Shown here: positions 43,230-55,705 of the stretch, piece after piece
Layout of the letters: each line of letters opens with the position of its first letter
Position numbering within the stretch: position 1 is the stretch's first letter
Assembly: GCA_964059195.1 (NCBI GenBank)
Contig: CAXKWD010000011.1
Coordinates: 28,953,791-29,017,790, forward strand
Direction of reading: 5' to 3'
Source: Ectobius pallidus
Taxonomy: Eukaryota; Arthropoda; Insecta; Blattodea; Ectobiidae
DNA: 64,000 nucleotides
Program-made: the position numbers and the translations under genes
The notes under the pieces: model-generated
Databases searched by the model: none
What the model saw: the letters and a program-made list of their open reading frames with translations, nothing else
What the model was told of the DNA's origin: nothing

Positions 43230-43672
43230 CAGTGGCGTAGCCAGAAAATAATTTTGGGGAGGGTCAAAAGTGCTGGGGGGCTTGGGGGGTATGGAATACC
43301 CCCCAAGATAGGGGAGTATAGGGGTCAACCCCCGGAAATTTTTTAGAAATTGAACCTATGAAAATCACATTTTATACCTATTTTAGCACTGAAAACCTAG
43401 TTATCAAATTTGTTTATTCTACTCTAAGACATGATAACTTAAACACGAAATCGTTACCCAAGTTAAAACATTTATCACTATTTATAAGAAAAGTTAAATA
43501 ACACATGGAACTGAGGAAATATTAGGCCTACAATTTACAAGTTCAGTATTTTATTATTAAATAAAATAATTGAATATTTGACTAAATGGAGCTTAAATAA
43601 CAAATAAAATGTTAGGTTTTTATTTTGGGGGAGGGTTCGGACCCCCTGGAACCCCCCTTCCCTATGCCACTG
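43230..43672. mobile_element. hAT-like MITE with 8 bp target duplication
   Basis: Begins CAGTGGCGTAGCCAG, ends with the inverted 'ctatgccactg', and is flanked by gtatgtat (43222-43229) and gtatgtgt (43673-43680), one mismatch. G-rich and C-rich stretches lie near the two ends. Non-coding. One TAGGCCTA at 43523 is internal. Confidence 0.85.
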
Positions 43673-44178
43673 GTATGTGTGTGGGGTATGACATAAATCT
43701 CATACAGCAATCCGTGTTACATGATGTTGCAGATGTTGAATTCTCTGTCACACAGTTATTACACTTCATTTTGAAAATTAACATATAAAGTCAAGTAGGC
43801 CTACCTGTATTTAAATAATTTTTACATACAAAAATGTGTTTTGTTTAATAAAATGTGTTCATGGAAGAAAATCACAATTAAATCACAAATCAAATGAAAA
43901 ATGCTGGGATATTTGAAACTGACAAGAATTAATGTATAAAGGTATTTACTTGAATAAGTATTTCAATTCTAAAAAGTCTTTTGTTTAACAAAATACAAAC
44001 GTAAAGAAAAATATATGTATATGAGATACTGTATGTCACAAAGGGCACCCAACAAGATGAAGGTAGCACAGCTCCAGAACATATATATACCGTACTTTTG
44101 TTTGCTCGTTTAAACAGATGAACATGCAAAAGAACCAATTTAGCTGACATCTATAACAATATTTATCTTACCAAAAGT

Positions 44179-44334
44179 GATATATTTCAGTAAGTCATGA
44201 CTGCATTCTTTAAAGAAAATTTGTTCTGCACAAGAGTCAAACCTGGATTTTCATCTGATATATTTCAGTAGGTCATGACTGCATTCTTTAAAGAAAATTT
44301 GTTCTGCACAAGAGTCAAACCTGGATTTTCATCT
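44179..44334 (+). repeat. Two-copy tandem duplication, 78 bp
   Basis: 'tatatttcagtaagtcatga' at 44181 recurs at 44259 with one change. The unit includes a family E SINE segment ('caagagtcaaacctggattt'), so a piece of the SINE was duplicated. Confidence 0.9.
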
Positions 44335-44519
44335 AAGTACGCTGTTTCCAAGATCACTTGGTACCCAAAAACTTATTCAGTCCAGTTTGGAATATAAATC
44401 TATATCTCTACAGATCTGAACATAAGTTAGCAAATCTACAATGTTACAGAGATTGATGTATCCTTGCCATCATTGTAAAGAAATTAGCATATTATATAGC
44501 GAGGTTTGTTTCTAGAGAA

Positions 44520-44680
44520 ATACTGGATTGGGGCAGTTCTTGGAGAGTAGGTATCTTAGCATCAGTTTACTTTCCTGAAATCTCATGTTCAACTCCCAAC
44601 CAGGACAATTTTTGTTCTTCTAAAGAGCACAAAGCATACCTCTTCAATGAAATATAAACTGAAAATCTGTCAATAAATAA
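44520..44680 (+). repeat. SINE fragment, family E
   Basis: Degenerate head with 'catgttcaactcccaaccag' then 'gacaatttttgttcttctaa' and 'tgaaatataaactgaaaatc', parallel to 36495-36640. Confidence 0.5.
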
Positions 44681-45559
44681 AAATTTATAAGAATGTAAAA
44701 AACATATTTTTTTGTAATTAAAGAAATATGTACCAAATTGAAAATAAGCCTATTTTATCACAACAGGGAAGAATGTTTTTGTACTATTTTGCAGAACATG
44801 TAGACGTTAAAAGATAAAGCAACAGAATGATTAATGGACAATTATTTGAAACGATAGTATATACCGAGGAAAGAATGTCACAAATTAATGTCCAACAATA
44901 TTGCTGCAAGAAATTCAGATGATTAAAAACCTTTATGGCTGTTCAAAAGTATTTCAATTACAGTATTACGGGGTACAGAAATCATGAGATCATGTAAGAT
45001 CAGAAGAAAAGAATCTACAACTGAGTTCTTGCAAGAAGTATTATAATACCATTCATTTAAACCATTAAGACATTTGAAGAATGTGGAATTAAAGGATAAG
45101 CTAGCTAGCACGAAACTGAAGATGAAAATTAAAAAACAACACAGACCAATCAAGGTGAATACGCCATAGCTCTATTAGAAATTTTTAAAAAATTATATGA
45201 TCTTGGATCTTTGTCAGAATAAAAATCATAATTACACTTTCATTAACCATTTAATAGGAAGGTGCTCAATGCTATAAGCATGGTAAACTTACAGTTATTG
45301 TGTACAAGTATCTGGATGAAAAAAAGAACAATGGAATTTTTTAAAAGTACCCATCCTATGGTAACATTTTTAATGGACTCTAGTTTTCATTTGAAAGAAA
45401 CAATAAATGAACCAGTTTCTCCTACAATCATAGAATCATAGAAATGTCATCTTGCCTCTCTATGGGCAGCAAAGATCAGATATCTGAATGCTAAAATAGA
45501 TAATAGGACAATAATCATTGACAATTTTCAGTTATATCTCAATAAAGAGATTTACATCA
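44681..45559. other. No gene seen
   Basis: AT-rich. The minus frame at 44923-45153 has no recognisable domain. Confidence 0.35.
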
Positions 45560-45670
45560 TACCTCCCTTTTGTGGGAAAATTTTTCCTGGACAGGAATCA
45601 AACCAGAGTTGTCAGCTCAGTATAAAGTTTTTGCCAAGACTGCCCAGATCTTTAGGAACATACTTAGTTA
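45560..45670 (-). repeat. SINE fragment, family E
   Basis: Plus-strand 'tttcctggacaggaatcaaa' followed by 'cagagttgtcagctcag' is the reversed B-box side of the family. Confidence 0.5.
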
Positions 45671-45959
45671 CATTCCCAGGTTTGAAGAGTTCTGAAGGAA
45701 TACTGACTGACTTTGACAATAAGGCATTCATAAATTAAAATCATTAGTGGGCCTAAGTTTGAAATTGATTAAGAAAATTTCCTCCTAACAGCTGTTTCTC
45801 ATAAATGACAATCCTAACACATGGATAAATATTCTCATATTTTAAATAAACCATTATCCTATTATTCTTGATCTCTACTTTTATATAAATTTTGAGACAA
45901 CACATTTATATGTACGGTAAGTAGCAGTGAGAAAGTTAAGAATGAGACTGACTAAATTC

Positions 45960-46070
45960 CTTTCCAATGACATCAGTGTACTAAACTGAAAAAGCACGTT
46001 CAATTCCTGTCTGGGAGAAATCTTCTTTTAGAGGGTAAAAAATGATGATGAAATAATCGTAGTGAATTAA
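45960..46070 (+). repeat. SINE fragment, family E
   Basis: 'gttcaattcctgtctgggag' and 'aaatcttcttttagagg' match the degenerate B box and body of the family. Confidence 0.45.
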
Positions 46071-47052
46071 TATGTGTAAAATCTTATTGTTATATATCTA
46101 AAATTGAGTTCAGGGTAAGAATTACTTCTGAATAAGTTAATTTTGAAAAGAAAAAGGATTTTAAACATTTTGATTTTGCATAAATCATAATTTGGTTAAA
46201 AAAAAGTAAAATCATAATTATTATACACCTGAAACTGAGGAGTTCTGGGTAAGAAGGGCTTCTGGATAAAAGTTAATTTTGAAAAAGAAAAAAGGTTTCT
46301 TAAGTTTTCAATTTTGCATATTTAGTTGGAGAACACATTTTATTTTGTTGAAAGTTAAATGATTTTACGATCTATTTAAGATAAATTTATCAAAAATTAT
46401 TTCAGAAAACTCCTAATTATATTTTAATATTGTCATAATACAGCTGAACAAGAAGAAATAAAACAGATTCACTGTTCCTTAGATAACAGCTATTGAATGG
46501 AACATTCGTTTAAATGCAGGAGAAAGCTCAGCAATTATTATTCTTAATTACTAAAGAAATTCTAGACTGTAAGAAGTCAAACTTTTGAAGACTGTTCTAT
46601 ATACTGACAAGTGAGTACCTGAGGGGATAACGAATTATATCATTTTCCAGAATTTTTTATTTTTATTATTACTTTTTGTACAAATGTGAGAATTGAGGCA
46701 AGGTCTTAATAAAAATCAGCAATAAAGTGGTGATGAGTGATTCTGAGTCATTCTGTAGGTGAAGGTCATTTTGGTGCAAACTCTGTAAGTATCCTTTGTG
46801 TGTAGGGAATGAGGACTAGTATGATGAAGACAGTTTGAATGTGTTGACGGACGGAAGGGTGAATGCCTGAGAGTTGACCTGTATGTGTAGAGTGTGTTGT
46901 TGGGAGCTATTATGCTTTTGTTTTGTTCAATATCAGGCCTGCTCAAGCTTTGCAATACACAGACTATATGTTTCATTAGAACAGCACATGAATGTTCAAC
47001 GATTCCTCAGACATAAATTTAACATGTAATTACACATTTTTAAAAATGCTTA
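46071..47052. other. No gene seen
   Basis: AT-rich. Two similar stretches near 46098-46200 and 46228-46325 ('agttaattttgaaaa(a/g)g', 'gttcagggtaagaa' and 'gttctgggtaagaa') are a diverged duplication of about 125 bp. Confidence 0.4.
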
Positions 47053-47054
47053 TA

Positions 47055-48995
47055 CAGTAAACCCCCATTTTAACGAATTTTGGGAGAAAGAAATTTTCCT
47101 TCTTAAATCGGGGTTTTCTTAACACTAGAAGGACAGTACTGGTCATTTAGATCGGTGTACGAACTTTAATGTGTAAGAAAATGAAAGGGTTTTATTTTAT
47201 CTCACCTATAATTTGTGACTTTTAATGAATTTTAGTGATAAAAGATCCCTGAAATAGACAACCTTTTATTATCCACAAGATGAGAATTATTATTATTATT
47301 ATTATTATTTACCTTAAAGGACTAAAAGCCTACTTTTTGACCAGCAGAAGCTAGTGTGAGTATTTGCAATCATGCAACAATGCGCTTATTTACCACCTAA
47401 CTTTTATTTATTCAACATTTCACTTCCAGTTATTATTTTGCCTGAGAAAGATAGTATGTAACACTTAAGGTGACCAGAAGTCCTCTTTCTTGAGGACATG
47501 CCCTCATTTTTATAACCAGATCCTCTGTCCTTGAACAGATTTTTAGTCTTCCAAAATGCTCTCCTTTTTTTTGGTAATAGGTTTAGTTGATGAATTTGTC
47601 ATTTGTAATGGGTGCCTTAACACTAGCCCAATGGAAACTCTCTTTGGTATATACATGCAGTAATCATTTTATTATTTTTGTCCTGTAAGCCGTACAAGAT
47701 GCCATTCAGAATTGTAAAAAATTGCTGAAAATTGTTTGTATCCCAAGCCACAGCTGTAATGTTGAGAATTTTTTCTTTAATTTCGTCTCAGTGAACAGAT
47801 GAACAAAACAGGTTGACAGTTGAATCTGTTAATGATCTATTGTTGGTGTAATATAACTTGAAGGAATATGCCCTACTCCTGTCAGAATTTTTATATGTAA
47901 ATCTTGAGAAAATCTAAACTCCTACAAGGAGTATCATCCTCAGGGAAATAACTGTTAACTTTGTATTCAGATTTTTAATATGTGTGATTTGATAAATTGC
48001 TAAAAATGTATAACTTCATGTTTATTAACTTTATAATGCTTTGACGCTTATAAATCCCTTATCTGTGTTTTACCCATTTCTTCATGGATCCCATTAGGCT
48101 TGTCCTCATTTTTTCTCCAATGTCCTCATTTTCCCACCCTACTGCCCTCTTTTCCATTAACTTAGGTAGATCTGGTCACCCTAGTAACGTTTTGATATTT
48201 TGAATTCACTAAAGACATTTTAAATTCGCTTGTAAGAATTTAAATAATATTTCTTTTCTTTTCAAAATGTGAAATGGCTGTAATAATGAATGCTTATTGA
48301 TGCGTAGAGTTCAAACTTATAAGTTGAATATATTGAATAATAAATTAGTTTAATGTAAAACTGTGTTATAATGATGAAAAGCATCACCGGTCAAAATGAC
48401 CAGTGCAGTCTTTCTAGGTAGTCAGTCCTTCTAGTGTTAAAAGAGGCTTTGCCTCTAATGAACAAAAAAACACACTGATTTATGCAAATGTATGTAGTTC
48501 ACAGTAAATTAACACATTCTGTATTAATAACACAATTCAACGAGTATGTTTCACCACAAAGGGAAATAAAGAGTTTCCATATTAAATTAAAGATATCAAA
48601 ACCAGAAATTACGATGAACAAAATCAGCGATTATACTGTTACATCAAGCATCTACGGCTATGCTGATATATTTCACATATTCTACGAAATGATAAAAATC
48701 CTCTGCTATTGAGTTATCTGAAGTCAGTAGATGCATTCGAATGGTAAGCTCACTTTTCCCCTGTCTACTAAATTAAAATTGTTTCACCAGTTTAGGAATT
48801 CAGTATTATGAGGAAAATATTCAGAGACTCTAAAAATGTGTATTCATTAGAAAAGGGATTTTCTTTAAAGTGGGGTTCTTAAAAGCAGAAGTTAAATACT
48901 GCACATTCTTCTAATAACTACGCTGGAACTTCAAATTTTATTCTTTAACAACAAGAATCCCTTAAAAGAGGGACTGTTAAAACTGGGTTTCACTG
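47055..48995. mobile_element. pogo-like element, split by a piggyBac-like insertion
   Basis: TA on both sides (47053-47054, 48996-48997). The ends CAGTAAACCCCCATTTTAAC and inverted CAGTGAAACCCAGTTTTAAC are typical of pogo/Tigger-type MITEs. About 620 bp remain after removing the insertion at 47123-48436. Non-coding. Confidence 0.8.
47123..48436. mobile_element. piggyBac-like non-autonomous element
   Basis: Exact TTAA at both sides (47119-47122, 48437-48440). The ends CACTAGAAGGAC and inverted CACTAGAAGGACTGAC, with 'ggtcatttagatc' and 'ggtcaaaatgacc' just inside, fit the piggyBac superfamily. No transposase frame. An ATT microsatellite lies at about 47284-47311. Confidence 0.9.
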
Positions 48996-48997
48996 TA

Positions 48998-50168
48998 ATA
49001 TGAAACAAATTTTTAAAATACTGAAAGCTATTTATTAAATATTCTGAGGTATAAATAACGGAACTGAAAAGCAGTACTTTAGATCATTCAAATAACAATT
49101 TGTATGATTCATAATAAAGTTATGTAAAACAGATATTTTGTTAAGTTTCTCATTATATAGAAGCAAGAAAACTCCAACCAATTCAATAGTTAATGTTTTC
49201 CTTTTTAAATGTTAACTACTGAAAAGAAGGTGTTTGCACATTTTAATGATTTTTTGATTGTGGCAACACATTTGCAGAACCTCAGTGAAACACATTCACC
49301 TGATATTGGTTTTATATCCATTATGTCACAGAGCAAAATGGATTTTTTCTATCACCACATATGCCTAACAATAATAAGAACTGATTGAGCAGCGCTATTA
49401 ATGGAACATAAATGGTATTATTTTTAAATGTTTTTATAAAAGTTAGAGGCCCCTAAGAAATCTGCATGAAGTAGGCATGGTAAAATTGGCCAAAAGAGTT
49501 AATGATGAATGTCCAAATGTGACATGATGAGCCTCTTTTTTAAGAAAATGCAGATTTCTTAGAAGCTTTCATAGATTAACTACCCTCCTTAGTAATTTGA
49601 ATTTCATCCTCCACCCCTGTTTGGAATTTTGAAACACCATTTTAGACCATAGGGTAGAAACTACTTGTTCAATTCTTATTATTGTTAAGACATGTGTGTT
49701 GATAAAGAAAATCCATATACTAAATATACAATGAATATCATGTGGAAGGGGCATAAACTTCCTCTGTGTGAGTGAGGATCTACAGATGTCTTGACAATAT
49801 TAAAAAATCAAGCCTTGCAGCAAAGCCATCAATGTGGAATTATTTTATTAACACTATTAAGTTTTGTGAATAAATAAATAAATAAATCTTGAAAACTTGA
49901 TCTGACCAATTTATGGCAAAATATGATACCATTCATTAACAGAATAAAAATAACTTTAGGAGAAGCCCTTCATGTATATTATAAAGTTGATCAAATTAAC
50001 TGAACTTTAAAATTGATATCCAGCAATATATTTTATAACTAAATAAAAAATGTACACAGTTTTTAAATAAATTATGAAAATGGTAAAAGTTAAAAATTAG
50101 TTGTTGGATGTAAAAATATCATCTAAAAAAATATAAATTAAACATCATATGTAACAGAATTAACTTAC
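48998..50168. other. No gene seen
   Basis: AT-rich, probably intronic to the minus-strand gene if the exons at 50169 and 31993 are joined. Confidence 0.35.
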
Positions 50169-50303
50169 TTGAATGAAAACAAATAAGCTTGGTCTATTCC
50201 TTTTAAATTCAGATCTCTTAACAGCTGACAGGCACAAATTCTTTCCTTGCAATTTAGGGCTGGCAGATGATGGCATGATTAGTTCACAAAATATTGAAAA
50301 TGG
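50169..50303 (-). CDS. Possible coding exon of an unidentified gene
   Basis: A strong acceptor (CTCTTTTATTGCAG) and a consensus donor (CAA|GTAAGT) bound 135 bp, exactly 45 codons, open in phase 0. An internal ATG at codon 10 starts MPSSASPKLQGKNLCLSAVK and the exon ends KRNRPSLFVFIQ, a basic then hydrophobic stretch. If the ATG is the true start, this is the first coding exon. The family is not recognised. The next compatible exon I can see is 32037-31993. Confidence 0.4.
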
Positions 50304-50559
50304 CTGCAATAAAAGAGATAAAGTCTCCTAAGTGACTGATTACAAAAACATGAAATGTTTTAACATTTGAAATGCTGTAGGCAATAAAATTAATTGAAAT
50401 GTAAATTAAAAATATAGAAGCAAGTCAACCAAGGCTTTGACTGATATCAGTTATAACTAGTAAAAGTTTTGGTTAACTTATAAAACCCTTTAATAAAAAT
50501 AAAAATTAGTGAGGTCACCATGGGTCTAGAGGAATATTTAGAATGGGAATAAATACATT

Positions 50560-50700
50560 CTGTGGGAGTCGACTGGTCTCTGTCTCAGCATACTGAAAAC
50601 CCGAGTTTGATTTCTGCCCAGGATACCACAAAATTCTGTGACAAAGGGGACAGCACAAGACAAATGAATTAAAAAACAATGTGTCTCTTGTATTTAAATG
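50560..50700 (+). repeat. SINE fragment, family E
   Basis: A head-like 'gggagtcgactggtctct' and the degenerate B box 'cgagtttgatttctgcccag' followed by family E body. Confidence 0.55.
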
Positions 50701-50741
50701 TTTTCATTCTCAGAAAATGAGCAAGTAAAAGAATTATTTTA

Positions 50742-50887
50742 ATTGAAACAAATATATTTTATGGCTTATAAATGATTAAATTCAATTTAGAAATACCGAT
50801 ATTATGACAAGATATTGAAACAAATATATTTTATGGCTTATAAATGATTAAATTCAATTTAGAAATACAGATATTATGACAAGATAT
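50742..50887 (+). repeat. Two-copy tandem duplication, 72 bp
   Basis: 'attgaaacaaatatatttta' at 50742 recurs at 50814; the copies differ at only one or two sites, so the duplication is recent. Confidence 0.92.
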
Positions 50888-53800
50888 TGGAAATATGACA
50901 TGTATTGGGAATTAATATTATTTAATAATATAGGTATCAGCTTTGATTGTACAATCAAACCTCTGCATAAAGATATTTAACAGAGTGTACAGTTATAGAA
51001 GAGTTATTTGTTATATTCAGTGGCTATGATGTACCACATATTATGAAGAATGTATGCAGAATACTGTGTGGTCTACAAGATAATTCAAACAGGAAATATA
51101 TAAAGAAAGAAAAAACAATTCATCACAAATCCAAATACCTAAAAGACCACTTATTTTGTTTCTCAACATACTGACTTCCGCTGAGTGGTGACCATAGATA
51201 GGCCTACTTTATACCCGTAAAGTGAAAAATTCATAAATACTAAGACTGGTTTAACATAATGGATTACGAGCTTTGAACCTAGGTACATGCCAAAAAATTC
51301 AAACTCATAGACGGTGGGAAGAGGGAAGAAATAGACAAGCAATTACACCACGTAGCTAAGCAAAACCATTTGTTCGGTATATTGTTTTAACTAAACATGC
51401 TGTGCAGGTTGAAGTAACCACATTCATTGTATGTTTTTGCACGCACAGTAAGGGATATTTCACCCAATTGGCTCTGTTCTCTCCTACTGACCCTTCCTCC
51501 TCTAGGATTTCTAAAAAATATGATAATTATGAGGCCAGCAGAAAACAATTTTGGTGGCTGGGAAGGATATTGATTCCCTGCTGTCATCCACTGGCTTGCA
51601 GTAACAATTGAACTTGAAAATATTATTGTAAGAGGGTGTTTTTATAATAACTTTGTTATAGTGAGTGAGATTTAACATTTTAGGGATGGAAAATTTGCCA
51701 GAGCCCAAGAAAAACATAATTTCCAAATGCAATTTTAGTGTTATTTCACATTGAAACCATGTAGATTTATGTTTCATGTGGTGCAAAACATTGCATATTT
51801 CTGCAAAAAAAATATCTTGGATTTTAAGCATTTCATTTTTATAGATTTTAAACAATTTTACCAGTTGACCATGCCTGTAGTGTAGATAAACTGGTGTAAC
51901 ACAATTGCCCTGTCTTACTCATAACCAGGGTACATTGTGGATATAATTCTTCGTTTCTTTGTGTAAACACAAGAAGTGTATTCAGAGTAAATAATGGTGG
52001 TCGATGTTGTAATAACAACATGATAAATAGAATGTACTAACCATTTTCACAATAACAGTAGCACAAATAAAAGAAAGCGTGTTGATACTGTATGATTTTT
52101 AGAGCATTTAGAAGCAAACACAGATATTTCCATTATTCAAGCTTATTATTTTAGGCACTCTGAATTGATCCTTGACAATGGCAGGTGCATATGGGAATTT
52201 TGTTACAGTTTCAAGGCACCTTGCAATGTCTTAAGAGGTTTCTTATAAATTACTAGTTTCCAAACATTCTTCTTGTTTCCTGTAAAATTTAGTGAAGTGG
52301 AAATGTCCGGGTTTGTAACCTAAACACCTCATCTTTGTTAAACAGACGTTTGATTGTACTTGTAATCTAAGCTTAACATTTTATGATCTTCAGAGAAATA
52401 AATTTCAACCGAATTGAACAAATATTGAAATGTTATGAAAATACAGAGCACGACTGTAGATGTTATCCTCTAGACTTTTGTAATAAATTTTCCCGTATTA
52501 AAAACAATAAACCCTAACAAGTAGAAAACTTTAATAGCATGGTTTAAGAAGAGATGCAAGTCTGAGCTGTGCCTGCACATTATTTATCAGCAGTTAAACA
52601 AAACAGGAACAGATTGTTTTTCTGGCTGGGTATCCAGTAACTGATTGCTTCTTGAAGAAGCTGCAGATATGTATAATACATACAAATAATTTATATGTAG
52701 TGAGAGATATTAATAATTAAAATTTATTTTAAAATCCGGGTCAATCTACCCACGGTCATAGCTTTAGCAGGCCTGTCCTCCATCAGTAAAAGCTATTTTT
52801 CCCAGATACCATGACAAAGTATAACGGGGAGGCAAATCTAATATAACATTACGCCATATTTACATTATAAAGGCTGTCTCTATTCACATCTTTACACCAC
52901 AGCCAATATAGATTTTCTGTATATAATTTTACAAGCATCTAAATCATCAAATAATAGTTCTGAAACGATACGTTTAGTTTAAAATGTTTGACTCTGGAAC
53001 ACTCATCCAGAAATAAACTAAAATATTTACTTACAAATTATAAGAAAGCAGATAAAACCAGCTATGAATCTCAAAGTAAAAACAATTCATTTTTATAAGT
53101 AAGTAGTGGTTTACAGACAACATTTCCTAAAGTTCTGGCGACATTGTAACTAAGAAACCGCTGAATTCTGGGTAAATGCATTTTTTTTTATCTATATACT
53201 AAACGAAACAAACTAGGAACGCAACAAGATCAAAGTCACTATAAACTGTGTAAGCCATTACTTAATAATTTACATTACACTGGGGGAAAAAAATAGCAAT
53301 ATAGAGCATGAAACCAATCTTTTCCAACTCAGATTACCAGAGCTGAAATACATACTCTTTTTCCCTAGTCAACTGCACGTGAACAATTTAATACAATTCT
53401 TTGTAGGATGTATAAAATTTGACATCATCAGCGCCACTGTTGGCTCCTGATATTCCAATACTTTTTTATTTTTATTTTGGTTACTTTTGGCATCTCTTAC
53501 CGAACTACATAAGGACTAGCAATGATATGGAAGAGTTCCCTCAGATTCTAACATCAACCAAGCAACTATGCAGTGACTTCTATGCAAACACTAGAGATCC
53601 ATTCTTCCTTTGCACACCAACCATTAATTTTCTAACTGCAGCCGGCACTATTCCTGTGGGTTTTGGGATTGACTACAATTGCGTCTGTGCCAGGGTTACT
53701 TTGGCTTTCTTTGTTTTTCCAAACTGTAGGAACTGTCTCACTTCTCTTATTAACCAATCTACCCTGTACTTGAAAACGGAAAGGCAGAATTCATATGTAA

Positions 53801-54789
53801 ACAAGTACACAATGTACGTTGAAATTTACATAACTGAAGTAAACATTTAAAAATAAAGTAGCTAAAGAGCAATAATGCACAAAATAATGATCCTCTTCTT
53901 TTATCAGAGAGCGATCTACTTTTTCGATCTTCCAATCAAAACAAGGAACTTGTAAATATAAATAAAATAAGTTAGAAAATGATTGTTTTCTGTCTAGTGT
54001 GTGTTCGTGCTTTTCTTCACACTTTCTTTCTCTAAAACTGGATCTAACATTCACATCGATATTATAGCATTTTTTCCGTGCCTCTCGGAATTCGAGGACA
54101 TGATGTATGCTGAGGTATGAGATTGTTCTTGGATGTTCTAGAAACGAAATAAATAATGCACGTGTAGGAGACACTTTTACACACTACAACGCTACATGTG
54201 GTAGGTATCCAACGCATATATTTGGACTAGGCGCAGCACTGTCTATTGATAGATGTGAGCCAATGTGATGTCACAAAACACCTTGACAACGTATACCTCT
54301 AGTTTGGGACAGTTGCACCGTTATTTTCAGTTCGTCAACATTGTAATATGTATCACGTTGCAAGTCCAATGGTGCTATTGATACATATCCTTACAACAAA
54401 ACAACACTAGTAACCTACCGGTTATAAGGTATATATTTTTAATATATAGAATTATGTATATACATATATATTGCTGCATATATATGTAAATACATATGCA
54501 CCATTCATTCACTAAGCAGTCTTTGTAACATTTGTATACTACATTGTTCACACTTACACACATGCACACACGCATTGCTGATTGACTCAATTCATGCTGC
54601 ATTTGTAACGTTCCCACTCGCATTGTCCGCAGTACCTTTTCAGGAGATATGGATTAGACTTGCACAAAGGCAACATGAACATCAAGGACACGGAAAAATG
54701 TTCTGACATTTGTTCCTTGATGTCACTGTTTATTATCAACATTAAACACAAGATATGGTTAACACTTTGGCCTGGGGACGGCATTCATA
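50888..54789. other. No gene seen
   Basis: AT-rich sequence. The 143-codon plus frame at 53419-53850 and the 127-codon minus frame at 53791-54174 have no recognisable domains, weak start context and no supporting splice structure. A TA-rich stretch lies at about 54427-54500. Confidence 0.35.
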
Positions 54790-55099
54790 CTATGCCTCAA
54801 GCGTTTCCTCGACCACGTCTGGGACCATTGAGAGGTCTTCGGCCATCTCATCTCCCTCCTCCAATTCATGGCTCTGATCCATGGACATACCCACTGAGGA
54901 TCCTGGTATATATTCCCTCTCTTCTCCCACTTCCACGCCGATGCCTTCGGATTCATCTCCTTCCATCCCCTGCTCCAGAACTTCACGCTTTATCAGGTGG
55001 ACCAGCCCCTCGTTTTCAGCTACCATTGATGGTGGCTGTGGTGGTTGGGGAGGCACAGATTCCTGCTTGATGTGCATCATCTGTCCTTCCATTGAAGAT
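54790..55099 (-). CDS. Terminal coding exon of an unidentified acidic nuclear-type protein
   Basis: The acceptor (AATTTCAG) precedes 55099 and the frame ends at TAA-class stop 54790. The encoded 102 residues have two SUMO consensus sites (HIKQE and LIKRE), a short poly-Pro/Gln run (PPQPPQPP), and a long acidic tail rich in Glu, Asp, Gly and Met with no basic or zinc motifs. Such tails occur at the C-terminus of transcription factors and chromatin proteins, so a regulatory role is likely but unproven. The GC-rich, low-stop composition contrasts with the AT-rich flanks. Phase matches the donor of the exon at 58107. Confidence 0.7.
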
Positions 55100-55373
55100 C
55101 TGAAATTAATAATACTTCAGCTTTATTTACAGATCAAGACCATAGACACTGCTGCAAACTAAAAACAAACACACCTTTTTTGTTTGACCATACTATAATA
55201 CGTTTATTATGTGTGACACAATGGTATCATGATATCCATTATGATCTAGATTTTTGTTATAACACAGGTGTGGTATAGATTATTATTATCAAAACGGAAC
55301 TATCCTGAAACCTTGAGAATAGGAAATCAAACTGCATAATAATCAGTCTGTATTCAAACTAAAATCAATTCCG

Positions 55374-55705
55374 TTCATGTTAATTTTAGTATTATGCTAA
55401 ATTGAGATCTTATTTTAAAAAAAAAATCCGTTTGTTTCAACAGTATGCCATCAGCTGCCAACTTTTGCAAAAGACAACAACTATGTAAACTTGCTAAAAG
55501 CTGAAGGCCGCAGTCGCCGATTTTTTTTATGAATCTAAATTCTTAAAACTTAACTCTTAATTATGGTCAAACAAAAACACCCGTATGCAATTTTCCTATA
55601 GTGGTAATTAAGATACTCTTATGAAAATTTTGAAACTTGTTTTGCTCGTTTCATAAGCACACTCGTATTTTTAATAAATCCCATTATAGGCTCGTGTATA
55701 ATGTA
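55374..55705. repeat. Diverged dispersed repeat, related to 20808-21150
   Basis: Second member of the pair described at 20808. It lies in the presumed intron between the two exons of the acidic protein. Confidence 0.45.

Noticed and set aside
53419..53850. 143-codon plus-strand ORF
   Set aside because: No recognisable domain, weak start context and an overlapping frame on the other strand; not enough to call a gene.
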